Assembly: GCA_036873135.1 (NCBI GenBank)
Contig: JAPTYO010000018.1
Coordinates: forward strand, 9,291,503-9,355,502
DNA: 64,000 nt
Reading direction: 5' to 3'
From: Clarkia xantiana subsp. parviflora
Taxonomy: Eukaryota; Streptophyta; Magnoliopsida; Myrtales; Onagraceae
Numbering within the stretch: position 1 is the stretch's first letter; each line of letters opens with the position of its first letter. Shown here one piece after another: positions 20,405-34,084 of the stretch. The notes beneath the pieces are model-generated. The model did not search any database. It was not told the origin of the DNA and saw only the letters and a program-made list of their open reading frames with translations. Position numbers and translations under genes: made by a program.

Positions 20405-21690
20405 GCTCCCACTCACCGGAAAGGGAGGGTGCCTGTTAATGTATTGTCGTCCAAATCTGCATCAACATTTCACTCCTTCGATCTTCTCCTTGCTTCCAAA
20501 TAGTTCATACGAGGTTTGCCGTACGACCGGCGGATACGACGGACATCGTGCTACTCATCTGTTAGGAATATGGTAGCGCCCGCGGAACGTTGATTCCCTT
20601 TTCTCCAATCTACCTGTTATAAAGAATATTTATATTGTACCGCGCTGTATCCTAGGTCAATTGTTAATTCTTCTTTTGCCTAGTTTCCACATAGGAACAC
20701 TTCTCCAAGGCATCCGTACAAGTATTCACAACCTTCAACTAATATCCGGTTGGTGGCCACCTAGTGAATACAAGAGTTGGTAAATTACTGGTGAACTTGA
20801 CCATCCCCATCGCTTATATCCTTAGTCAGACCCAACCGGTTTCCAAAGACGTGGTCACTAGGCCTTTTTGTTCAGCACTACGCTCGTACGCCGGGAAGCG
20901 ATCATTGAGCCTGGCTATAGATATGAGTTCTGAGTCCGTGAGGATACTTTAGGTGCCTCTTCATAAGGCTCCTAGGATCAATCACACGCTCGAGGTGAAA
21001 AAGTTTGCGCCAGCCAGAATCACGAGGATTCCTTCCTAGCACAACCGAGCTGTGACCCCGTGTTCGAACGTGGCACGCGCAGTATGAAGCACGCGTTGAT
21101 AGCATACCTGAACCTTTTGGGTTGACAGGAAAAGGATATTTCAATCATGCTATCACAGATTCTCACCTGGCCCAGAATGTGGTAAATTGACGTACGAAGT
21201 TCTTCACTACAATATGAAAAATGAAGATCATGTCGAGTTACTTCAAAACTAGATAATCGTCTTTCTTAATCAAGTTTATCCCCCTGGCTCTTAGCCAGAC
21301 TTGCTTGGTAGAGGCCTCCCTCCACCGCAAGACTACTGTACCTGTGTGACTAGGTAAGGCCCACATTCGACATAGTTTGGCAGAGGATTGCATCCTCCTA
21401 TGACTTAGTTTATAGACCGTAAATTTGATGTAATAAAAAATATTATGACGTCAATTGACCATAAACTCAGTTGCAATTCTTTCGCTTACAAAATGTAACT
21501 TTCTAATATCAAAATTTTATCACAGATACATGCCATTTCTAAACCCTACGCAATCCAAGCAATTTTACATGCTTTTCGAATATGTCCCTGCGTAGTGGTT
21601 TAGTTAATGGGTCCGCAATCATATTATCAGTGGACAAGTATTCCATAGTGATTATATTGTCTACTACCATTAAAATTTAGCATGATATTA
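20405..21690 (-). other. 3' untranslated region of F1
   Basis: About 1.3 kb between pol and the LTR, starting with a polypurine-like GGTGAGTGGGAGC on the minus strand. It is noncoding and matches 26248-27464 in F2 throughout. Confidence 0.65.
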
Positions 21691-24600
21691 TTTCTCATCA
21701 ATGTGTTTTGGTCCTACTATGGTACTTCGGATTCTTGACTGCCGCAATGGCTGCTTGACTGTCAGAGAAGACCTTCACAGGTTTATTCTCAATAGCACCA
21801 CAAATTGGTGCAGTTAGAAGCCTTTTGAGCCATACCGCTTCATGTGCATTCTTAGAGAGAGCTACGAAATCCGATTCCATCGTGGACAACGCGACTCAGG
21901 TTTGCTTCTTGCTCGTCCATGAAATTGCGGCATTAGCAAGGAGGAATGCTCCTCCTATGGTGGACTTACGATCATCTGGATCGCATCCACGGTCGGCGTC
22001 AATATAATAGGTCAGTTCTAACTTCCTGCCCTCATAGCACAGTTCGTAGTCGGCAGTACCTTTTCAGACAACGAGTTATTAGTTTTATAGTCGTTAAATG
22101 TTGATGGCAAGGATCTGATTGGAAACATGCTACTAGGCCTATGGCGTAAGAGATATCCGGACGGGTGCATTGCATGGCGTACATCAAACTACCAACCATG
22201 CTTAAATACTCCACACCCTTCATCTGTTCACGCTCTGCCAGGTTCTAGGGGCTGTCACGTTTTGACAGTGCGCACCCAAACAACATTGGCGTTTTCATGG
22301 ATTTTGGCATCTTGTAATCTGAATCTTTTCAACAATTTGTTGATATAAGCTTCTTGAGACAAACACAATTTCCAGGTAGCCCGATCTCTAGCAAATTTAA
22401 TGCCTAAGATGTACGTGGCCTCTCCCATGTCCTTCATCTCAAATACAGATGCCAACCATGACTTTGACTTGTTCATAAATCTTATGTCGTTTATAGTAAA
22501 AAGTATGTCATCCACAAATAAGGATAAGATGACATACTTAGACCCCAAGGTCTTATAATACACGCATGGATCCTTGTGAAGATTCGCAAATCCTTTTCCT
22601 ACGTTTTCCTCGTGGAATTTGCCGTACCATTGCCGAGACGACTGTTTAAAGCCATAGATGGACCTTTCGAGTTTGAAAACTTTACGTTCGTTACCAGGAG
22701 TAATGAAACCCTTCGTTTGCTCCATGTAGATCTCTTCCTCCAGGTTTCCGAGGAGGAATGTGGTCTTAATACTTATTTGGTGAGGTTCGTAACCGAAACC
22801 TGCGACCATGACCATGAATGGCCCTGCACCGTGGTTTTACGCACAGGTGGTGAGTATGTTCTGTCAAACTCCAATCCGTGAAATTTGGGTACATCCTTTC
22901 GCAATAAGTCGGGTTTTGTATCACCCGACATTTTCCATCAGTGGTTAGCCTTCTTTCAGGACTCACCGTGTCCTTGTGCTCCTGTGGTTAGCAGGTAAAT
23001 CAACTATAGACTATAATGGCTTTCATTTAGGCGATCTCTGTCTTTTATTATTTTCTATCATTTCTCCACTTGAGGTCTTTCCAATGCTTGTCAACAGTTG
23101 TTAGGGCGAGGTTTTCACCTTGCTCGATGGGTTCGAAGCCTTTGACTTTCGTCTAGGCTTGATTAATCCCATCTAGAGTCTAACCATTTCTCCCACTCGG
23201 AATAATGCTTCTTATCGTAGCATCACTTCTATTGGGAACATTTCTCCCACTCGGAACAATGCTTCTTATCGGAGCATCGTTTCTTTTTGGGAACAAGATC
23301 AGTGCTTGAACCTTGACCATCAACTTTCCTTTGACAACCTCTCGGTCTCGGGGTTTCACTTCCGAGATGAATTCCTTGATCACTTGGATCTGGAACCAAG
23401 TTTGGTCGGATCACTAGGATCTGCGACCAAGTTTAGTCGGATAACTCTCACTGGAAACAATGGGTATCACTCCCACTGGAAACAATGGGTAGTAGAGGCA
23501 GTTGTGGCATTCCTGGTTCAGCAATATGACAATCAGGTTCAACTTGATCCGTCTCTGCGGCAACAGTGATTTCATGTGGTAGGGTTTATTTCTCCCACTG
23601 AATTTATTATGAAAATGTTTCCATTATCATTTACCATGTCATTCACTTGAGTTTCCGGTTCAAATATCACCCACTCGAATTAAGTGGGACCTGACTGTCA
23701 GTGTTATCTTGCTCCGTTTTGATCAAGACTTCATTTGTTTGAAACTGTCCATGCATCGGAAAATTCGTCCTCAAGTATGTAATGTCCCATGTTCGACCAC
23801 GACACCATTTTCCCAAAAGCTATAAACAAGTATTTTCTAAGAGTAGTTAACGTACTCTTGTTCCAAATACGTGTACAAATTAATGTCGCATGATGATCTG
23901 ATTTAACTCATTATCATTCTCCAGCTATTATGGCGACGTGTTTTACCGATTTCATTGGAACACAGTGTTACATAAATGTGAATCACTTTTCATCATCCCA
24001 TAGGGAACGTCTGATAGAGTGACTCTAAAATTATGTTTATAAACTGTGCTTTCTGAAGTGTGTTAGTTGATTTGAATGCTTAGCCTGACTTATCGTTCAA
24101 GACGTACAGAAGGAAAATCGTTTAACCGACTTAATCCTTATTCGTTGCAAAATTTATCTCAGGGATTTTATCCCATCTCCGAACTGAGCATCTTGGGTTT
24201 TCACCCTATGCGTCAGCTGATACTTTTACAAGGTCGTGGTAGCTTCGAAGCCTACTTCGTACGGATGTAAATGGTATCAATAAGTTGTTTCCAAAGGAAT
24301 GCAAACGAAAATTCAGCACATCATCATTCAGACACTTCATTATTAAATTCGTATTTTGAAACGAGGTGTTTCGTCTTTCGAGGTCCGCACGCGCGTAGCG
24401 CTATTTACCAAAGTTTTGATCCTTGGTAAAATCATTTCATTTCTGAATTTAATTTAATTTAATCCAATCGGTTTCGCACATGATTATCCTTACAGATTAT
24501 GTCATTCGATGGAGTACTTAATGATTAAGAAATACTAAATCTTTCGATCTAGCTACGCAATCGATGTGTATGTTCAGTTCAGTTGTCTTGACTGAGATGA

Positions 24601-25664
24601 CGGAGTACTTGAATCGTTTCGTTTTATGACCACTTTTACCTAGCCGAAATTTCCTTTCGGATAGATCCCTCTTAACCGGGTCGATTAATTTTGAAAAGTA
24701 GATCGCATTTCGAATCGAACGGAAACTAATTTATTCAATAAATCTGAATCTCGAAATAACCAAAAAAATTAGTAACTCAAACGAACGATAAATGAAAATG
24801 GTAGGGTTCTTGATCTGAAGTTCACGTATTTGATCCATGATTGTCGCATAGATAGTCGAAACTTTAAGCCATGTTGAACATCACATCTGAGTAAATTCAC
24901 GAGTGAATCACGTCAAATGATCTGTATCTGTATAAAACATTTTACCGCTTCATACATATGACCTAGGAGGCGTACATGAGACGCATTTAATCAACATGGT
25001 TTAACCCACTGAATTATCGTATAAGACCTTTATGGCCCAATTCTCTCTATGATATGCGGATCATGGTTGACTTCTTTCGAACCCATTATGGCGAGAAGGT
25101 TTCCCTTTTCCTGCTGTGGTTACTGTACTTGATTAGGCTCAAGGTCATTGAGTCCTTTCAATATCAGAAAACCATATACATATTTTCCATGTTGACCTTT
25201 CATTCTGAAGATCCGATGCGGGTTTTACGCCAACATCCATGAAAAGAGAAAAGACCATCACGTTTAATCGAAACGTTTAGCTTTTGCATCCTTGCTTCCA
25301 CCGAGGCGGATGCAAAGGGATACTAAGCTGCAACATTGCCCGGTTGTAATTAAAGTCTTCTTCAACCCCCTTTTACCAAGGTTGAATGTATTACCACATA
25401 TGCGTTCAGATCATCAAAGAACCTACTCCCATGCTTGGTGAAACAAATTATTATATTCGTCTCTCATTGTCAAAATCATACAGACTACTTATATTCATCC
25501 GTAGTAGTCCTCTCTACTTTTCGGAATCGTAGTAGAGAGTTCAATATGTATTCCTTTTATTCGTCATGATTCACACCATCAAGATTGCGAGGAATATCGA
25601 ATCGCCCTAAATTAACCAATTCATACTAACACATCGATGATTATGCAAAAATCAGGGAGACAAT
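21691..25664 (-). pseudogene. F1 copia polyprotein remnant
   Basis: Minus-strand fragments in copia order: RNase H (21889-21698: ESDFVALSKNAHEAVWL, VFSDSQAAIAAVKNPKYHSR), RT C-terminal half (22815-22255: YGFKQSSRQWYGKF, LSLFVDDILFTIND with FVDD, CLSQEAYINKLLKRFRL), and a linker piece (23414-23180). From about 23500 to 25664 the integrase, protease and gag parts cannot be read as protein any more but align with F2 by position and by stretches near the end ('agggagacaat'). Dense stops show long decay. Confidence 0.75.
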
Positions 25665-26247
25665 TGTTAGATTACGCGGAGTAATCACTACGGAAACAAA
25701 AAAACATGGTACGTGCATGTAATCAAAATTAAGCAGCGGAAGAGTTACACATACCTCAACAGTTACCGTAGTCCAAGATCCTTTGTATGAGGGAGTTCTT
25801 GATCCACCGAACGGAACCCGTAGATGTTCTTGTGAAAGAAGCCCTACGTGGTGTTAGCTCCACAACAAAGCCTCATATCAATTCTTGGCACGGGGACAGG
25901 TCTTCGGAAAGTTGCTCGAAAGCAATTTGGCACACCTTCGGTGTTGGTAATGGTTTGGCTGAAATTGGTAGATGTGGGAGGAGAGTTTTTTCTTTTTTAA
26001 ACACTCTTGTGAGGGAAATATGATTAACCCTAAAATATTCCTACCTCTTATTTATAGGAGGAGTAAAGTGGACAAAAGTCCACTTTACCCACACTATAAG
26101 TTTCGGCCGGCCATTAGTATAGGGAGGCCCAATTTTGTGCCTCTCATGTCAATTGGGATTTGGGTCTAACCCAATTACCCTAATGTTACACTTAAACTAT
26201 ACATATTATGGGCTACCAATTACGGCGCCCATCACCATATGCTTATC
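25665..26247 (-). repeat. 3' LTR of F2 (about 583 bp)
   Basis: Plus-strand reading TGTTAGATTACGCGG...CATATGCTTA; the terminal CA has decayed to TC. It has many small differences from its partner at 56492. Confidence 0.85.
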
Positions 26248-27464
26248 CCTCCCACTCGCCGGAATGGGAGGGTGCCTGTTAATGTATTGTTGTCCAAATC
26301 TGCATCAACATTTCACCCCTTTGATCTGCTCCGTGCTTCCGAATAGTTCATACGAGGTTTTCCGTGCGACCGGCGGATACGACGGGCATCGTGCTACTCA
26401 TCTGTTAGGAGTGTTATAGCGCCCGCGGAACGTTGAATCCCTTTTCTCCAATCAACCCGATATAAAAAACATTTATATATATTGTACCGCGCTGTATGCT
26501 AGATTAACTGATAATTCTCCATTTGCCTATTTTCCACGTAGGAACACTTCACCAAGGCATCCGTACAAGTATTCACAAACTTCAACTAATATCCAGCTGG
26601 TGGCCACCTAGTAAATACAAGAATCGGTGAATTACATGTGAACTTTACCATCCCCATCGCTTATACCCTTAGTCAAACCCAACTGGTTTCCAAAGACGTG
26701 GTCATTAGGCCTTTTTGTTCAGCACTACACTCGTACGTCGGGAAGCGAGCATTGAGCCTGACCTTAGGTACGAGTTCTGAGTCCATGAGGATACATCGGG
26801 TGCCTCTTCATAAGGCTCCCGGGATCAATCACACGCTCGAGGGAAGAAGTTTGCGCCTGCCAGAATCACGAGGTTTACTTTCTAGCACAACCGAGCGGTG
26901 ACCCCGTGGTCGAACATGGCACGCGTAGTATGAAGCACGCGTTGATAGCATACCTGAACCTTTTGGGTCAATAGGAATGGGACATGTAAATCATGCTATC
27001 ACAGATTTTCATCCGGCCCAAAATGTGGATTTATGATGAACGGAGTTCATCACGGCGATCTGCAGAACGAGAATCACGTCGAGTTACTTCGACTATAAAT
27101 AATCATTCTGCTCAATCAGGTTTATCCCCCTGATTCTTAGCCAGCCTTGCATATTGGAGGCCTCCCTCCATCATAGGACGACCGTACCTGTGTGACTAGG
27201 TAAGGCCCACATTCGACATAGTTTTGGTAGAGGATTGCGTCCTCCTACGACTCAGTTTATAGACCGTAAATTTGATGTAATCAAAACATTATGACGTTGA
27301 TTGATCATAAACTCAGTTGCAATTCTTTCTCTTACAAAATGTAACTTTCTAATATCAAAATGTTATCACAGATACATGCCATTTCTAAACCCTACGCAAT
27401 CCGAGCAGTTTTACATGCTTTTCAAATGTCTCCCTGCGTAGTGGATTAGTTAATGGGTCCGCAA
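26248..27464 (-). other. 3' untranslated region of F2
   Basis: Noncoding, parallel to 20405-21690. The polypurine-like stretch on the minus strand just before the LTR is GAGTGGGAGG. Confidence 0.65.
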
Positions 27465-28800
27465 TCATATTATCAGTGACAAGTATTCGATAGTGATTAT
27501 AATGTCTTCTACCATCGATTTAGCATAGAAATATTTCACATCAATGTGTTTGGTCCTACTATGGTACTTCAGATTCATAACTGCCGCAATAGCTGCCTGA
27601 CTGTCGGAGAACACCTTTACAGGTATACTTCTGACGAGAAATGACGACATTAGCAGGGAGAAATACTCCTCCTGTAGTGGACTTACGATCATCCAAATCG
27701 TCACCATGGTCGGCGTCACTGTAACCGGTTAATTCTTACTTCCCGCCCTCATAGCACAGAGCATAGTCGGCAGTACCTTTCAGATAACAAATTATTCGTT
27801 TTACAGCCTTTAAATGTTGATAGCCAGGATCTTATTGGAAACGTGCTACTAGGCCCATAGCGTAATAGATGTCCGAACGGGTGCATTGCATGGCGTACAT
27901 CAAACTACCAACCATGCTTAAATACTATGCACCCTTCATATGTTCGCGCTCAGCCAAGTTCTTGGGGCCGTCACGTTTAGACAGTGCGCACCCAAATACT
28001 ACCGGCGTATCCACGGGTTTGGCATCCTGTAATCTGAACCTTTTCAACAACTTGTTGATATAGGCTTCCTGAGATAGACACAATTTCCGGGTAGCCCGAT
28101 CTCTAGCAATTTTAATGCCCAAGATATACGTGGCCTCTCCCATGTCTTTCATCTCAAATACAGATGCTAACCAGGACTTTGACTTGTTCATGAAACTCAC
28201 GTCGTTTCCAGCAATGAGTATGTCGTCCACTTATAAGGTTAAGATGACATACTTAGACCCAGAGGTCTTATAATACACGCACGGATCCTCATGAAGATTC
28301 ATGAATCTGTTTCCTACGATTTCCTCATGGAATTTGCGGTACCATTGCCGAGACGACTGTTTAAGACCGTATATGGACCTTTAAAGTCTACAAACTTTAC
28401 GTTTGTTACCAGGAGTAATAAAACCCTATGGTTGTTCCATATAGATCTCTTCCTCCAGTTTTCCGTGGAGGAATGCGGTCTTAACATCCATTAGGTGCAA
28501 CTCGAGATCGAGACATGCAACCAAGGCCAGAATGGCCCGTACTGTGGTGTAACGCACAATTGGTGAGTATGTTTCGTCAAAGTCCACTTCGTGAAGTTGG
28601 GTATATCCTTTCGCAACAAGTTGAGCTTTGTATCGCTCGACCTTCCCATCAGCAGTGATTGTCATTTTGAGAACCCACTTGGCTCCTATGGCCTTGCGTC
28701 CATCAGGTAAATTAACTAAAGACCATACTGAATTGGCTTTCATTGACGAGATCTCCTCCTCCATTGCATTCCTCAATTCATTTGCCTGAGGTCCTTCCAA
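27465..28800 (-). pseudogene. F2 reverse transcriptase and RNase H
   Basis: The RT start (28800-28426) has WSLVNLPDGRKAIGAKWVLK, RYKAQLVAKGYTQ, and LHLMDVKTAFLHGKLEEEIY. The C-terminal half (28230-27925) has MDDILIAGNDVSF (the second Asp pair of the active site) and CLSQEAYINKLLKRFRLQDAKPVDTPV. A degraded RNase H follows (VFSDSQAAIAAVMNLKYHSR). A stop lies next to the MDD where a Tyr/Val codon is expected. These are Ty1/copia RT hallmarks, broken by stops and frameshifts. Confidence 0.85.
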
Positions 28801-28835
28801 CGCTTCTTGAACCGTTACAGGTTCGTCAACAGATG

Positions 28836-30488
28836 TTAGAGTGAATATTTCTCCTCTTTAAATGAGATACTTCTTAGAAGAAGTTTTATGCCTTTGACTA
28901 TGTCTACGTTGGTTGTTCCCATATTGACTTTGAACATTACTCCCACTTGGAACGATGCTTCTGACTGGAGCATCAATCTCATTGGGAACAAGTGCAGTGC
29001 TCGAACCTTCTCCAACAACCTTCATTGGTCGACCTCTTGGTCTCGAGATCCAATCTTCGAGATTAATACCTTGATCACTAGAACCTGGAACCAAGTTGGT
29101 CGGTACACTCCCACTGGAAACAATGGGTAGTATCGGTGGTTGTGGTATTGGTTCGACAACATGATTATCAGGTTCAACTTGATTCGTCTCTTCAGCAACA
29201 GTGAGTTTGGTAGGGTTTATTCCTCCCACTGGATTTACAATGAAAATGTTCCCATTCTCATTAACCATGTAATTCACTTGAGTTGCTGGTTCAAATCTCC
29301 CACTCAAAGTAAGTGGGACCTGATCATCAGTGAGTGTGATTTCTCCAAGCGTTGAAAATTTGTCCGCAAGAAAAGTCACGTCTCTGGATTCATGTTCGAC
29401 CACGCCACCGTTTTCTTGAGCTGACACAAATACGTAACCCTTAGAGATCTCCGAATATCTAATAAAGATACTCTTTAGTCCTCTAGGTCCCAACTTGCCG
29501 AAACGACTTTCAGTCGTATGTGTATAGGCAGCGCAACCCCAAGGTCGCAATCTTGTGAGATTTAATTCTCTACCATGCCATAGCTCATAGGGAATTGTGT
29601 CTACCGCTTTGGTTGGAACAAGGTTTACTACATGAGTGGCAGTCAATCACGTATCACTCCAATTGGATATAGATAATTGTGCCTGCGACATCATGGTTCT
29701 GACCATGTCCAGGAGATTTCGATTACGACGTTCAGCCACACCAATCTGCTGTGGTGTGTTGGGGATTGTCGTTTGACGGGCTATCCCACTTTCTTTGCAC
29801 AACCTATCAAACTCATTAAAGAGATATTCTCCACCTCTATCAGTGCGTAAGGTTTTCCCCTTCCGCTCTAGTTGATTATCTACAAGGTTTAGAAAGTTTT
29901 TAAAGCAATCTATTGCCTCGTATTTACAAGTAATCAAATGAGTAAACCCGTAACGGGTATAGTCGTCAATGAAAGTTACGAAGTATCGTTTCCATTCCTA
30001 GTGGTTACATTCAGTGGTCCACAGACGACAGAGTGAATCAACTTCAATGGATATACGGCTCGTTGAGCTTCTCCAAATGGTTTGCGGGTAGATTTCCCAG
30101 CTAGACACCCATGGCAAGTGAGTTTAGTCACATTGCTGGTACCAAGCAAAAGCTCTCTTCGGGCTAATGAATGGACCCTATTATAGCTTATCTGTCCCAG
30201 CCTCACATGCCATCCGGCTACATCAGTCTCTGCTTCCCTGGAGGACAACGCATACATTCTATTCGTACCTATGCTACAATTCAGATCCATGATAAAGAGA
30301 CCAAAAGATGAATAGGCATGCCCAAAGAAGAGATTTCCTTTATTAATACGAACAAAGTTCTTCTCAAATGATAAAATGTAATTATTATTCATAAGAGCGG
30401 AAACAGAAACAACATTTCTATGGATTCTGGGAGCAAACATGACATTTTCAAGTAGCATGTCCTGCCATTGTGGATAGACAATTTGCAT
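28836..30488 (-). pseudogene. F2 integrase
   Basis: N-terminal zinc part (30488-29976): WHVRLGQIS, where copia elements usually have a second His (GHIS), then CHGCLAGKSTRKPF. Catalytic core: ...LRTDRGGEYL (second Asp) and GVAERRNRNLLDM (Glu) in 29937-29647. The C-terminal part and linker (29646-28858) has VPTKAVDTIPYELWHG and a RLRPWGCAAY motif, ending in a Ser/Pro-rich region before RT. Stops near 29975 and 29646 break the frame. Confidence 0.85.
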
Positions 30489-30555
30489 TTCCCTACTCCT
30501 ATGACTTCAACTTGTGAGTTGTCGCCATATATATCCTCTTAGAATCTTTTTGCAA

Positions 30556-31421
30556 TCATCTAAACTTGGCGAACATTCCTTTGTCGTTGGCTATGTGGTC
30601 CGTCGCACCTGAGTCAAGAATCCAAGAAGGATTTGAGTCAGTTAACATGACAGTTATGGAAACATGAGCTTCCATTTCATAACCAACGCCGCATACCTTT
30701 TCAAGATTGGAGTTCCCGCGAACTATCTCTGATTTTAGTTGGAGATTTCCAGGTTTAGGCTTTGTCAACGGTTTATTGTCGACAACGTGTTGTTTCTTTC
30801 CTTTATTCATCCTCTTCCTCTTTCCTTCCCAACTCGACCCGGTACTGGTTTCAGTCGAGCTTGTTCCATCTCTATGAATTTCAGCACCGATGCAAGATCC
30901 AACACAGAACCACTAGCAGTCAGTAAAGCCTTGGCTTCTCTCCAAGACTTCGGGAGGGCCCTGATGATGGCCTGAATTTTATCCCATTCACCCACCTGAC
31001 ATTCTTGCTCCAATTATTTCAAAACGCTAAGGAGATCATATATTTTTTCCAGTACACTTTTGCTGTAGCTATTAAAGCTTTATTCCAAGGCAGTTATGAG
31101 TGGGTGCAGGATTGCTGCCATGCCGTTTCCATATATCAGGAAGAGGGCATCCCAAATGTTCTTTTCAATCGGAACATTCTCATACTCATCAGGGAATTTC
31201 TGAGAGATATCAGACAGCAGAATATCCTTTGCTTTCTTGTCATCTTGCTCCCACTCAAAATGGGCATATGCTAGGTCCTTGGTCAGACCGGCTGCTGGGT
31301 AGTTCATGGATTTCTGAATGTGACCCGAAAGGTCATTGTCCTCCAACAGTGCACTGACGAGCTTGCTCCACGAGTCATAGTTTGTCTCATTCAACAGCTC
31401 ATCAGCACAAGATGTTGGCAT
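30556..31421 (-). pseudogene. F2 gag and protease
   Basis: Gag starts at ATG 31421 (MPTSCADELLNETNYDSW), with gag helices ALPKSWREAKALL and SVLKFIEMEQARL in a second frame (31013-30807), then a basic stretch and the protease start with the intact PSWILDSGATDHIA (DSG active site) at about 30610. Frameshifts lie near 31080 and 30810, and no complete zinc knuckle can be read. Confidence 0.82.
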
Positions 31422-31961
31422 CTATGCTATAATTCATTACTAAACACGATGATAATCATGCATAATTAGGGAGACAATAACATTTTGAGAAAGAATCGCA
31501 TACATCAAATATCTATTAAGATAGAATCCGACAAATAGTTATTCACCAGTCATCTAAACCAACCGACCACCAGTAAACCAATGGAAGATGGTTGTGAAAG
31601 AGTTCACACTATTTTCGTCTTTTATCCAGTAGATCAGTCTGTTAAAAAATGGTTTAAATCGCAAATTACCGGAACGGAAATTTTAAAATAAGCATACCCG
31701 ATCTTGGCTTTCCCAAGGCCCTTTTTATTTTGGAAAAATCATTCCGATGAATTCACTCATGCATACACAATTCTACAATCCATGCAAATTATCATATGCT
31801 AGTAACATTCACAATACATACCACATACATGCTTACGCGTCATGCGTCTAATGTTCCGAGGAACTCACGCTTGCATTTATAATTCTACTTTTAAGTAAAT
31901 TATCAAACGCAACTACATCCTTAACATTCTAGCATATGTGTAAAACATGTACATCCACATC
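31422..31961 (-). other. F2 leader, part next to gag
   Basis: Noncoding AT-rich leader between gag and the insertion point of E. It matches 57090-57590 (F1 leader) along its length, which shows that E split a continuous sequence here. Confidence 0.75.
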
Positions 31962-32322
31962 TGTAAACACTCGATTTTGACCCGGACGTAACAACGTTAC
32001 ACATGATACGTCAAATTCCGGACGCGTCAAGCCACAAAGTCTCCAAAAATGCTTAAGGGCACATTAGGAAAATTATTATAAAATATATTTTAAATTATTT
32101 CGAATATATTTAATATTTTCGGAATATTTAAAAATATATATATAATAATTAGTTTTTTTATTTTTAGAAAATTATCTGTAAGATATTTATCTCCAGATAT
32201 TATTTTTTATTAAAAAAAATAATTATCTGTAAAGATATATATCCTTAGGAATATTCTCTAGAACAATTATCCGTTAGCAATTTTTTATTTACATTTTATC
32301 TGTAATTAGGCTAGGTTTTTAG

Positions 32323-32330
32323 TATAAATA
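32323..32330 (+). promoter_or_regulatory. TATA box of the E 5' LTR
   Basis: TATAAATA followed by 'ggagtctagggttacattg'. The same box is at 53552-53559 in the 3' LTR. Confidence 0.7.
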
Positions 32331-32580
32331 GGAGTCTAGGGTTACATTGTAAAGGACAAAAGGACACCACAAAGCAATAATATATCACTTTCTCGGGATC
32401 TGCTCGAATTTTGTCTTCTTGTGCTTTATTCATTATTATTATAATTGTTATTATTTATTTATTTATTTTTTCCCTGCAGACAGCAGCTCCGCCGGTGGCC
32501 CTGCCAGTGGCCCCACCGGTGACCACGTCGTTCGTCCGGCCACCTCTGCCGCTCCCTACTCCGGTGTCCGCCCACTGTGC

Positions 32581-32708
<128 letters not shown>

Positions 32709-33667
32709 GTTTCATTTTCCGGCAGCCCCGTTCAGCTCCTCGCCGGACCACCTCCGACGACCGTCCGCTCGCTAGGCCGCCTCTCGCCCCAGACCACACC
32801 GCCGTGACCCGTACGCCCTCCCTCACCTCTGGAAGTCGTCCGCCACCGTCTGTGTCTGCCCTGAATCGCAGCTCCTCTCTCGTTCATCCCCGCAGCTGCC
32901 CGCCGCGCGACCTCCCTCGTTCGGTCACCTATCGTCCGTCGAGCTCCGGTCCCAGCTCCGGTCGTCTGCTCTGCTCCAACCATTACTGCCCGCCAGTGCT
33001 CCACCAGTCAACCCCGACCAGACAGACCACGCAGTCCTTCGCTCCGCTGGGCCACCTCGTCGCTGTTGTCGGACCGCCAATCTTAGGCCACCGGAGTTCC
33101 AAAACACCCGAAGTTGGCTGTGTTATTTGCTGCCAGTAACAACGTTCAGCCATTCCTATTTTTTCTTAATTTTTTATTATTTTATAATTTATTTATTAAT
33201 ATTATTTATTATTTATTAGTTATTATTATTATTATCATTATTATTATTATATTATATGTAGTTTAACTTTAGTTAATTCAGACTAATTAAATTTGGATCA
33301 CTCAAATTGTGTTTATGTGAACGTACTAAGTTGTGATTTGATGTAAATATGTTCATAGTGTTATTAAGCTTACATTTTGTTTTCTCGTAAAATTAGCTCT
33401 TAATAGATATTATTTAATAGTAAAATTTGCAAATTAAGTGAATTGAGTACTGAAATGCGTGGTTAAAAATTTATTTTTAATTCGTAATAGAACCCCCTAA
33501 CTCTAATTTCTGATCGTAGACCGATTTAATACCTAGGTGGTTAATTCGTTATTCGCTTAGGTAATTTAGGATTCTAGTTAGACTTTTAATTAACTAGTGG
33601 CGACTCTTTTCAAAATGCACGTTTTCAAAACGTTATCGCCGTAGGTCAGATTTTAGGTCTGACAATT

Positions 33668-33685
33668 TGGCGCTCTACTGGGGAC
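33668..33685 (+). other. Primer-binding site of E
   Basis: TGGCGCTCTACTGGGGAC three bases after the LTR end. It is of the TGGCGnnTC...CTGGGGAC type seen after Ogre-like LTRs, and differs from the TGGCGCCG site of A, C, D and H. The tRNA was not identified. Confidence 0.7.
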
Positions 33686-34084
33686 ATTTGAGGGTTCAGG
33701 CTCTTTATATTTGCTTGTTTGCCATGTTTTAGTTTTTTTTTATATATTCAACTTTGTTGTTCTAACTTGGTTGTTTTTGGGTGATTTCAGGTGTGAAGAT
33801 ATTTTTTTTTATAACTGACTATTCTTCTTTGTTGTATTTTATACTGTATAAACTCGCACACACTCACTTTAGCGTAATGTCCAAAATGCCTAAAACCCAA
33901 GGCGACTAGGAACCTCGGAGGGTTAGTACGGTACGACCGCGCGGCCGGGCCATACGACTCCGAAAAAATCCACTCGCTTGTGAAGGTCTTGTGATCCCTA
34001 TGATGGGGAGAGGAAACCACCTTGTCGGGAACCTATCAGTGGAACCTACCTTGTAGAACAAAACCACACACATTTTTACCCCCC
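33686..34084 (+). other. E leader, proximal part
   Basis: Noncoding. Positions 33840-34110 recur inverted at 14458-14780. It contains an acceptor-like TGGGTGATTTCAG at about 33790. Confidence 0.6.

Noticed and set aside
23500..25600. Possible host gene in a stretch without clear ORFs
   Set aside because: Position and scattered matches agree with decayed integrase, protease and gag of F1; no separate gene signal.
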